Below are positions 1 through 5,241 of a stretch of 8,432 nt of DNA, piece after piece. A program made the position numbers and the translations under genes. This DNA is from CBIFVZ01 sp966185765 (GTDB taxonomy: Bacteria > Pseudomonadota > Gammaproteobacteria > Enterobacterales > Enterobacteriaceae): the NCBI GenBank assembly GCA_966185765.1, contig CBIFVZ010000117.1, positions 1-8,432 on the forward strand, given 5' to 3'. Positions within the stretch are counted from its first letter, which is position 1; each line of letters opens with the position of its first letter. A model generated the notes under the pieces. It was not told the origin of the DNA, ran no database searches, and saw only the letters and a list, made by a program, of their open reading frames with translations.

Positions 1-1566
1 AAAGTCGAAAACATCGTGCGTGAAGAGATGAATAACGCCGGTGCTATCGAGGTGTCTATGCCAGTTGTGCAGCCAGCAGATCTGTGGCAGGAAAGCGGAC
101 GTTGGGAGCAGTATGGCCCGGAGCTGTTGCGCTTTGTTGACCGCGGCGAACGCCCTTTTGTACTCGGCCCGACGCACGAAGAAGTGATTACCGACCTGAT
201 TCGCAACGAACTCAGCTCCTATAAACAACTGCCGCTGAACTTCTTCCAGATTCAGACCAAATTCCGCGATGAAGTACGCCCGCGTTTCGGTGTGATGCGC
301 TCACGCGAGTTCATCATGAAAGATGCCTACTCGTTTCATACCTCGCAGGAATCCCTGCAGGAAACCTATGACACGATGTACTCCGCTTATAGCCAGATTT
401 TCACCCGTATCGGCCTGGATTTCCGTGCCGTACAGGCCGATACCGGCTCTATCGGCGGCAGTGCGTCGCACGAATTTCAGGTGCTGGCCCAGAGCGGTGA
501 AGACGACATCATTTTCTCGACCGACTCCGACTATGCGGCCAACATTGAACTGGCAGAAGCTGTTGCGCCAGCCACACCACGCGCTGCTGCCACTCAGGAC
601 ATGACGCTGGTTGATACACCGAATGCAAAAACCATCGCCGACCTGGTCGAGCAACACAACCTGCCGATTGAAAAAACGGTGAAAACGCTGCTGGTAAAGG
701 CCGAAGAGGGCTGTGAATTCCCGCTGGTTGCGCTGCTGGTCCGTGGCGACCACGAATTGAACGAAGTGAAAGCTGAGAAGCTGGAGCACGTTGCCAGCCC
801 GCTGACGTTTGCAACAGAAGCCGAAATCCGCGCCGTCGTGAACGCCGGTCCTGGTTCACTGGGTCCGGTAAACCTGCCGCTGCCAGTGGTGATTGACCGC
901 AGTGTCGCCGTGATGAGCGACTTCGGTGCGGGTGCGAACATTGATGGTAAGCACTACTTCGGCATCAATTGGGAACGCGATGTTGCACTGCCGCAGGTGG
1001 CGGATATCCGTAACGTCGTGGTGGGTGATGCCAGCCCGGACGGTAAAGGTACACTGATGATTCGTCGCGGTATTGAAGTGGGCCACATCTTCCAGCTTGG
1101 CACCAAATACTCTGAAGCGATGAAAGCATCCGTACAGGGTGAAGATGGCCGCAACGTCACCCTGACTATGGGCTGCTACGGTATTGGCGTGACTCGCGTC
1201 GTCGCTGCCGCCATTGAGCAGCATCATGACGATCGCGGTATTATCTGGCCAGACGCCATTGCGCCGTTCCAGGTTGCCATTCTGCCGATGAATATGCACA
1301 AATCTTTCCGTGTGAAGGATCTCGCCGAGCAGTTGTACAGTGAACTGCGCGCGCATGGCATTGACGTACTGCTGGATGACCGCAAAGAGCGTCCTGGCGT
1401 AATGTTTGCTGATATGGAGTTGATTGGTATCCCGCACACCATCGTGCTGGGTGACCGCAACCTCGACAACGATGATATTGAATACAAATATCGTCGCGAA
1501 GGTGAAAAGCAGATGATCAAAACTGGCGATATCGTGAATTACCTGGTATCCCGGATCAAAGGCTAA
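1..1566 (+). CDS. proS: Prolyl-tRNA synthetase, 5' end outside window
   Basis: Class II aminoacyl-tRNA synthetase that charges tRNA-Pro with proline in the cytoplasm. The frame is open from base 1 to the TAA, giving 521 residues. The E. coli enzyme has 572, so about 51 N-terminal residues lie upstream; the GTG at base 16 is an internal Val, not a start. Using full-length numbering, the visible parts are the end of class II motif 1, the GPTHEE loop (about 107-112), motif 2 with FRDEVRPRFG (about 139-148), the inserted editing domain that clears Ala-tRNA-Pro (roughly 224-407), and motif 3 GCYGIGVTR (about 442-450). The C-terminal anticodon-binding domain follows, beginning near PFQVAILPMN. Near identity to the E. 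coli protein throughout makes the call secure. No frameshift is seen. Confidence 0.99.
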   Translation, partial: KVENIVREEMNNAGAIEVSMPVVQPADLWQESGRWEQYGPELLRFVDRGERPFVLGPTHEEVITDLIRNELSSYKQLPLNFFQIQTKFRDEVRPRFGVMRSREFIMKDAYSFHTSQESLQETYDTMYSAYSQIFTRIGLDFRAVQADTGSIGGSASHEFQVLAQSGEDDIIFSTDSDYAANIELAEAVAPATPRAAATQDMTLVDTPNAKTIADLVEQHNLPIEKTVKTLLVKAEEGCEFPLVALLVRGDHELNEVKAEKLEHVASPLTFATEAEIRAVVNAGPGSLGPVNLPLPVVIDRSVAVMSDFGAGANIDGKHYFGINWERDVALPQVADIRNVVVGDASPDGKGTLMIRRGIEVGHIFQLGTKYSEAMKASVQGEDGRNVTLTMGCYGIGVTRVVAAAIEQHHDDRGIIWPDAIAPFQVAILPMNMHKSFRVKDLAEQLYSELRAHGIDVLLDDRKERPGVMFADMELIGIPHTIVLGDRNLDNDDIEYKYRREGEKQMIKTGDIVNYLVSRIKG

Positions 1567-1574
1567 GCCGTTCC

Positions 1575-1602
1575 AGCGCCTCGCGTTAAGTGGGGCGTTT
1601 TT
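1575..1602 (+). terminator. Intrinsic terminator after proS
   Basis: CGCCTC (1577-1582) pairs with GGGGCG (1592-1597) across a 9-base loop, with one T-G wobble. The stem is followed directly by a run of five T (1598-1602). It starts about ten bases after the proS stop codon. The stem is short, so termination may be partial and let some transcription continue into yaeF. Confidence 0.7.
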
Positions 1603-1627
1603 ATCTGTGACAAAGGAGTGTCATGTC

Positions 1628-2410
1628 GTGATAAGACTCGTCCTGTTGTGCCTGACACTGCTGACAGGCTGCACAATGGATATAGGCCCTTCTCCTGAAA
1701 CCCAACGTCTGTCGTTTAACCTGCAACAGCAAAGCTCGGCACCGGGCAACACGTTGCGTGATATCAACGCCGGGCACCTGCTTCCTGGCGACCTGTTGTT
1801 CTCTTCTTCGCTTGGTCTGACGTCGTTAGGCATTCGTCTGTTCAGTACCTCTTCGGTCAGTCATGTTGCCCTGTATATTGGCGACGGGCAGGTGGCAGAA
1901 GCCGTGGGCGACGGCGTACAAATTGTGACGCTGGATGAAGCAATGGCACACAGTGATAAGCTGTTTGCACTACGCGTGGCAGACCTCAGTGCACAACAGG
2001 GACAAACTATCACCCAGTTCGCTCACGATAAAAACGGTAGCCGCTATAACTACAGCGGTATTGTCGAAATGGTGCCGTTTATGCTGACAAAGCAACTGTG
2101 TTCACTTAATCCTTTCTCGCGGGATTTCCGTCGCCAGTGCGTTGAAGGGCTTGCCAGCGCCCAACTCAGTACGCCGGATGGCCGCACGCGCGACAGCTAT
2201 TTCTGCTCGGAATTTGTCACAGCGGCCTATGTCGCTGCCGGGCGACCGCTCACGCTTGCCGAGTCGGGCTGGGTCAGCCCGTCAGATTTAATGCATATGC
2301 GTACAGGCGATGTGGCAACACTCGCCCCAGAGCAGTCGCTGGAATATATCGGCCATTTAAAGCAAGGCATTTACCTGAAGGTAAAAAGATTCGCGATGCT
2401 TGGCCATTAA
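1628..2410 (+). CDS. yaeF: Lipoprotein YaeF, permuted NlpC/P60-type hydrolase
   Basis: Predicted membrane-anchored lipoprotein related to E. coli YaeF, of the YaeF/YiiX branch of the circularly permuted NlpC/P60 papain-like fold. Enzymes of this fold cleave peptide, amide or ester bonds; the YaeF substrate is unknown. I chose GTG at 1628 because the AAAGGAG at 1612-1618 lies nine bases upstream; the in-frame GTG at 1607 would put the ribosome site inside the gene. The 260-residue product begins with a short hydrophobic signal ending in the lipobox LTGC, with lipidated Cys15. As expected for a permuted fold, the likely catalytic His79 (SVSHVALYIG) precedes the likely nucleophile Cys193 (FCSEFV). 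The gene is 61 bases beyond proS with only the terminator between, so its promoter is not obvious. It converges on nlpE. Confidence 0.93.
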   Translation: MIRLVLLCLTLLTGCTMDIGPSPETQRLSFNLQQQSSAPGNTLRDINAGHLLPGDLLFSSSLGLTSLGIRLFSTSSVSHVALYIGDGQVAEAVGDGVQIVTLDEAMAHSDKLFALRVADLSAQQGQTITQFAHDKNGSRYNYSGIVEMVPFMLTKQLCSLNPFSRDFRRQCVEGLASAQLSTPDGRTRDSYFCSEFVTAAYVAAGRPLTLAESGWVSPSDLMHMRTGDVATLAPEQSLEYIGHLKQGIYLKVKRFAMLGH

Positions 2411-2432
2411 AAAGGCGACCCTCTGGCCGCCT
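2408..2432 (-). terminator. Intrinsic terminator of nlpE
   Basis: Read on the minus strand, AGGCGGCC, an AGAG loop and GGTCGCCT form an 8-bp stem with one G-T wobble, running straight into TTTTTA. It lies eight bases beyond the nlpE stop codon. The T-run is the complement of the A-run that contains the yaeF TAA, so the terminator of one gene overlaps the stop codon of its convergent neighbour. On the + strand the stem has no T-run behind it and should not work well for yaeF. Confidence 0.8.
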
Positions 2433-2439
2433 GCTGGAA

Positions 2440-3111
2440 TCAATTATCGCACTTTTTTCCGGGTCGGAAACGCCCATCGCCATCCACCTTCAGTGCTTTG
2501 AACTGCGCCCCGGTATCCGGGTTCTCGTCGTATATAAAATGCGCCTGCAGTTCCACCAGCACCGGTTCAGGTGAGCCAGCAAAACCTCGCTCCAGCTGAG
2601 CATTGCTGTCCATCAGAAAAGTACGCCCTGTCGCACAATCCTTGAACGTTGCCGTATCCGCCATGTAGCGATACATCCCTTTCATCACCATTGGTACCGT
2701 GGGAAGCGGTGCCTCAACCGCCTTGAGGGTGTAGTTAAACGGTGAGTCGAGAGGATTTGCGTTCATATCCAACATCTCCAACGCGTCATCATGAGCCCGG
2801 TACCAGGTTTTCTTTCCTTTACTGTCCACAAGCATCAGTTTCTCTGCGGTACGCTCCCACGTGCCGTAGTCACTGTAGTTTCCTGCCCCTTTACCGCCAG
2901 GATAACGCTGGGTACGCACCCAGCTGCCGTCTTTATCAAGGAACAACGATATCTCAACACCCTCACAATCCGCGCACGGTACAACCCCGCGATAACTCTG
3001 CTGCATCGGTTTTAACTGCACCAGCTCTTCCGGCGCTTCTGAACGATTGTTACAGCCAAAAAGCGAAAGTAACGCGACAGCTGCCGCCAAGGATAAAAGA
3101 TATTTCTTCAC
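2440..3111 (-). CDS. nlpE: Outer-membrane lipoprotein NlpE (CutF)
   Basis: Outer-membrane lipoprotein that activates the Cpx envelope stress response during surface sensing and lipoprotein or disulfide stress; also linked to copper tolerance. The start is GTG at 3111, with AAGGA seven bases upstream. The product has 223 residues, somewhat shorter than the 236 of E. coli. Signal residues 1-19 end in lipobox LFGC with lipidated Cys20, followed by Asn-Asn, compatible with sorting to the outer membrane (no Asp at +2). The CADC motif (Cys46, Cys49) marks the N-terminal domain. Cys159 and Cys221 are the counterparts of the C-terminal pair used in redox sensing in E. coli. The gene is last in a yaeQ–arfB–nlpE run, 33 bases beyond arfB; no separate promoter is evident in that gap, so it may depend on upstream transcription. 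Confidence 0.95.
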   Translation of the reverse strand: MKKYLLSLAAAVALLSLFGCNNRSEAPEELVQLKPMQQSYRGVVPCADCEGVEISLFLDKDGSWVRTQRYPGGKGAGNYSDYGTWERTAEKLMLVDSKGKKTWYRAHDDALEMLDMNANPLDSPFNYTLKAVEAPLPTVPMVMKGMYRYMADTATFKDCATGRTFLMDSNAQLERGFAGSPEPVLVELQAHFIYDENPDTGAQFKALKVDGDGRFRPGKKCDN

Positions 3112-3144
3112 ACGTCGTTCCTTGCAGATAAAAAGAAAACGGTA

Positions 3145-3558
3145 TTAATCACGTACCTTGCCACGCAATGCTTTGGTAACAGACTTTTGTGCTTTTGCGT
3201 TCAACCGGCGCTCTTTTGATGCTCGAGTTGGACGCGTTGCTCTGCGGCTTTTGGCAACGGTGGTCAACTCACGAACCAGCGTCACCAGACGCGCCAGTGC
3301 CGCTTCGCGGTTCATCTCCTGGCTGCGGTATTCCTGCGCCTTAATCACAACCACGCCATCCGGCGTTATCAGATGATGGCTCGCCGCCAGCAGGCGCGCT
3401 TTCCATTCTTCAGGCAAACGTGAGGCGCGAATATCAAAACGCAGATGAATAGCCGTCGACGTTTTATTCACGTGCTGCCCGCCTGCGCCCTGTGCACGAA
3501 TCGCACTGAGCGTGACTTCCTCATCACCAATTGTTACGTTTCGCGAGATAACAATCAT
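3145..3558 (-). CDS. arfB: Alternative ribosome-rescue factor ArfB (YaeJ)
   Basis: Peptidyl-tRNA hydrolase that frees ribosomes stalled on mRNAs lacking a stop codon, acting as a backup to trans-translation (tmRNA) and ArfA. The catalytic loop AGGQHVNK, with the GGQ motif at residues 26-28, is intact within the release-factor domain (about 1-100). The last 35 or so residues are strongly basic (KSRRATRPTRASKERR and onward); in this family that tail enters the empty mRNA channel. Length is 137 residues against 140 in E. coli, the difference being a shorter extreme C terminus after GKVRD. The ATG overlaps the yaeQ stop as ATGA (3555-3558), so translation is probably coupled to yaeQ. Confidence 0.97.
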   Translation of the reverse strand: MIVISRNVTIGDEEVTLSAIRAQGAGGQHVNKTSTAIHLRFDIRASRLPEEWKARLLAASHHLITPDGVVVIKAQEYRSQEMNREAALARLVTLVRELTTVAKSRRATRPTRASKERRLNAKAQKSVTKALRGKVRD

Positions 3559-4097
3559 GCACCCTGCCAGGCCGTCAGGCGCAGTTCAAGATGATGTTGC
3601 GCATCAGACAGCCAGATAATACCGTCCTGTATTGTGGCCTGTAGCGACATGGTTCTGTCAGCCAGCGCACTTAACTGTGACAGCTGTTCATCATCCAGGT
3701 TCCAGATAGTCAGATTGGCAAACTTAGAGAGTGCCGTCTGGTTTTGCTGCCACCAGACCTGTGCCGCCCGGTTATTATAGGTAAACAGCACCACCTGAGC
3801 AGACTGGCTACAGGCTTTTTTCAGTCGCCGCTCATCCGGCAGACCCAGTTCTACCCACAAATCAATTCCCATGTGATCGTTACGCAGCCAGATCTCCGGC
3901 TCGTCGTCAGCGCTCAGACCGCGGGTAAACGTCAGGCGCTCATCAGCACAGGCTATCCATGCCAGCAGGCGCAGCATCATACGCTGCGTGGTTTCAGAAG
4001 GATGACAAGCCAGCGTCAGGCTGGTGTCAAGGAAACGGTTACGGTCAAGATCGGCAACGTTAACCGTCGCCTTATAAATAGTCGCTTTTAATGCCAT
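3555..4097 (-). CDS. yaeQ: YaeQ family protein, PD-(D/E)XK-like fold
   Basis: Conserved cytoplasmic protein of 180 residues (181 in E. coli). The YaeQ family adopts a restriction-endonuclease-like PD-(D/E)XK fold, but no nuclease activity is firmly assigned and its role is unknown; early reports connected it with suppression of rfaH-dependent expression defects. There is no signal peptide or membrane segment. The start is ATG at 4097, preceded by AGGGGG four bases upstream. It heads a minus-strand operon and overlaps arfB by four bases, the only hint of function being this link with ribosome rescue. A candidate -10 element lies 26 bases before the start. Confidence 0.95.
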   Translation of the reverse strand: MALKATIYKATVNVADLDRNRFLDTSLTLACHPSETTQRMMLRLLAWIACADERLTFTRGLSADDEPEIWLRNDHMGIDLWVELGLPDERRLKKACSQSAQVVLFTYNNRAAQVWWQQNQTALSKFANLTIWNLDDEQLSQLSALADRTMSLQATIQDGIIWLSDAQHHLELRLTAWQGA

Positions 4098-4122
4098 ACG
4101 GCCCCCTGAACAAACTGCGGCT

Positions 4123-4128
4123 ATTGTA
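4123..4128 (-). promoter_or_regulatory. Candidate -10 element for yaeQ operon
   Basis: TACAAT on the minus strand matches the sigma-70 -10 consensus at five of six positions. It would give a leader of about 20 bases before the yaeQ ATG. No convincing -35 hexamer lies 16-18 bases upstream, so this is a moderate call. Confidence 0.45.
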
Positions 4129-4177
4129 ACGCAATGCCAGCAGCACCGCTCTGCCCGTCAGACATATCGCCCATTTT

Positions 4178-4200
4178 AGTGAGTATCCGAGATAATCACT
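4178..4200. promoter_or_regulatory. 23-base dyad, operator-like
   Basis: AGTGAGTAT (4178-4186), a 5-base spacer CCGAG and ATAATCACT (4192-4200) form an inverted repeat with eight of nine positions symmetrical. It lies between the divergent yaeQ and yaeP genes and covers the place where the -35 of the candidate yaeP promoter (TAGAAT at 4207) would fall. Half-sites about two helical turns apart are typical of a dimeric repressor or activator. I do not recognise the regulator; the spacing does not fit CRP (TGTGA-N6-TCACA) or FNR. Confidence 0.45.
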
Positions 4201-4206
4201 GTCGTG

Positions 4207-4212
4207 TAGAAT
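4207..4212 (+). promoter_or_regulatory. Candidate -10 element for yaeP–rof
   Basis: TAGAAT matches the -10 consensus at five of six positions. No good -35 is seen 17 bases upstream; that spot is occupied by the 4178-4200 dyad. If used, transcription would begin near 4219-4220, giving a leader of about 178 bases. Confidence 0.35.
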
Positions 4213-4219
4213 ATTGCGC

Positions 4220-4397
4220 ACGCCCGAGACGGCGGGCGTTTGCCGCAAGAAAGGAAAGTCCGTAGATACTGTGGATATAGCCTGTACGATTGCCGCCGGG
4301 GAAAACGTTGCCTTCTTGCTAAACGTAATTAATCCTCTTAGGCTTAATCGGGCATCCCACGTAAAAGTCTGTTGTCCGGACTGTGACAGGAGGGCAT
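4220..4397 (+). promoter_or_regulatory. Candidate structured leader of yaeP–rof
   Basis: About 178 bases without a coding frame precede yaeP, long for a pair of tiny genes. Segments that could pair in the RNA: (a) ACGCCCG (4220-4226) with CGGGCGT (4233-4239), a hairpin at the predicted 5' end; (b) GCAAGAAAGG (4245-4254) with CCTTCTTGC (4311-4319), nine pairs with one bulged A; (c) TCCTCTT (4333-4339) with AGGAGGG (4388-4394), masking the yaeP ribosome-binding site; (d) CGGACT (4377-4382), which can pair locally with AGTCTG (4366-4371, one G-U) or distantly with AGTCCG (4257-4262, perfect). Alternative partners for (d) plus an anti-Shine-Dalgarno element suggest translational control. This is inference from complementarity by eye; no folding energies were computed, and the start of transcription is assumed. 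Confidence 0.45.
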
Positions 4398-4598
4398 GTG
4401 GAAAAGTATTGTGAATTAATACGCCAGCGCTATAGCGAAATTGCCAGCGGCGACCTGGGATATATTCCGGACGCGCTTGGCTGCGTATTAAAGGTTCTGA
4501 ATGAGATGGCCTCCAACCCATCACTTTCGGAGTCGATCAGGGAACAGGCAGCGTATGCTGCCGCGAACTTACTGGTGAGCGATTATGTCAATGAATGA
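4398..4598 (+). CDS. yaeP: Small conserved protein YaeP
   Basis: Cytoplasmic protein of 66 residues, the same length as E. coli YaeP and nearly identical to it (starts MEKYCELI, ends LLVSDYVNE). Function unknown. I chose GTG at 4398, which gives the family length; AGGAGG (4388-4393) lies only four bases upstream, a tight spacing. An out-of-frame ATG at 4396 overlaps this start and opens a 7-codon reading frame (see findings). The last 14 bases overlap rof, so the two proteins are probably made together; by that association YaeP may act in the same context as the Rho inhibitor, but this is inference. Confidence 0.93.
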   Translation: MEKYCELIRQRYSEIASGDLGYIPDALGCVLKVLNEMASNPSLSESIREQAAYAAANLLVSDYVNE

Positions 4599-4845
4599 TA
4601 CTTATCAACCCATCAATTGCGATGACTATGACAATCTCGAACTCGCCTGCCAGCATCACTTAATCCTGACGCTGGAACTCAAAAGCGGGGAAGTGTTTAA
4701 AGCGAAAGCTAACGACCTTATCACGCGAAAAAATGTCGAATACTTGATTGTCGAAGACGCCGGCGCTGAGCGCGAAGTGCGCCTGGATAAGATAAACAGC
4801 TTCAGCCATCCTGAGATTGGCACTATCACCGTCAGCGCAGAGTAG
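4585..4845 (+). CDS. rof: Rho-binding anti-terminator Rof (YaeO)
   Basis: Small acidic protein that binds the transcription terminator Rho and blocks its loading on RNA, reducing Rho-dependent termination; excess gives bicyclomycin resistance in E. coli. The 86-residue product has the family's conserved N terminus (MNDTYQPINCDDYDNLELAC) and the Sm-like beta fold region with RKNVEYLIVEDAG and the end LDKINSFSHPEIGT. ATG at 4585 is preferred because GGTGAG lies five bases upstream; an in-frame ATG at 4591 is an alternative that removes only two residues. The start is inside the yaeP 3' end, indicating translational coupling. A strong terminator follows 15 bases after the stop. Confidence 0.96.
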   Translation: MSMNDTYQPINCDDYDNLELACQHHLILTLELKSGEVFKAKANDLITRKNVEYLIVEDAGAEREVRLDKINSFSHPEIGTITVSAE

Positions 4846-4859
4846 CGCGACTTCTCGAT

Positions 4860-4890
4860 AAAAAGGGCAGCTTGTGTGCTGCCCTTTTTT
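4860..4890. terminator. Bidirectional intrinsic terminator, rof / cytochrome c
   Basis: GGGCAGC (4865-4871) and GCTGCCC (4878-4884) form a perfect 7-bp stem with a 6-base loop, flanked by five A on the left and six T on the right, so it works on both strands. It serves rof on the + strand and the converging cytochrome c gene, which stops at 4918, on the minus strand. Confidence 0.93.
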
Positions 4891-4917
4891 GTATGCGTGT
4901 TTCGTTGTTTTGCCCGC

Positions 4918-5241
4918 TTATTGCCCCGGTTTACTTTTCCGGGCGTAGTAAGCCGCCAGGTTTTCAATATCCTCATCTGACAGACCGCTGACATAAGCCT
5001 TCATGATTTCTGCCTGCCCACCACTACGCTCGCCCTTTTTATAAGCCTGCATTGCCTGCACCAGATAGGCTTCGCTCTGCCCTGCAATGGACGGGTAAAG
5101 TGCAACTGATGACACGCCGTCTGCACCGTGGCAGGCCACACACATCATGGCCTTCTTTTCCCCTGCCAGTACATCACCCTTTGCCAGAACGGGTAAGCTC
5201 AACACGAGCAACCCCAGCACCAGGCCTGCTTTTCTTATCAT
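4918..5241 (-). CDS. Periplasmic monoheme class I cytochrome c
   Basis: Small exported electron carrier of the class I cytochrome c family (c553/c4-like). ATG at 5241 gives 107 residues; an AAGGAG eight bases upstream supports it over the in-frame upstream start at 5277, which would lie within tilS. Residues 1-20 are a signal peptide (basic MIRK, hydrophobic core, cleavage likely after LPVLA). The heme site CVACH is at 34-38, with Cys34 and Cys37 attaching heme and His38 as axial ligand; Met80 is the likely second ligand. The ending LSDEDIENLAAYYA is typical of the C-terminal helix of these cytochromes. Heme attachment would need the Ccm system. The start overlaps the tilS stop as ATGA, and the ribosome site lies within tilS codons. 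No redox enzyme partner is in the window. E. coli K-12 has no gene here. Confidence 0.92.
   Translation of the reverse strand: MIRKAGLVLGLLVLSLPVLAKGDVLAGEKKAMMCVACHGADGVSSVALYPSIAGQSEAYLVQAMQAYKKGERSGGQAEIMKAYVSGLSDEDIENLAAYYARKSKPGQ

Noticed and set aside
856..1437. Long minus-strand open frame (193 codons) inside proS, and several others in proS, tilS and accA
   Set aside because: Exact shadows of strongly conserved genes on the other strand, with no ribosome site or family resemblance.
4178..4200. CRP or FNR site
   Set aside because: Half-sites AGTGA and TCACT are 13 bases apart instead of 6, and FNR half-sites are absent.
4214..4248. Hairpin TTGCG/CGCAA plus CGCCCG/CGGGCG as a terminator
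   Set aside because: Only three T follow the inner stem and the outer stem has internal loops; inner stem kept as part of the leader instead.
4369..4389. LexA-like CTGT...ACAG
   Set aside because: Spacing between the CTGT and ACAG is 13 bases, while a LexA box needs 8.
4072..4524. 150-codon minus-strand frame across the yaeQ–yaeP gap
   Set aside because: It runs antisense through yaeP and the start of yaeQ, low-complexity in family terms, with no ribosome site; the gap is better explained as regulatory.
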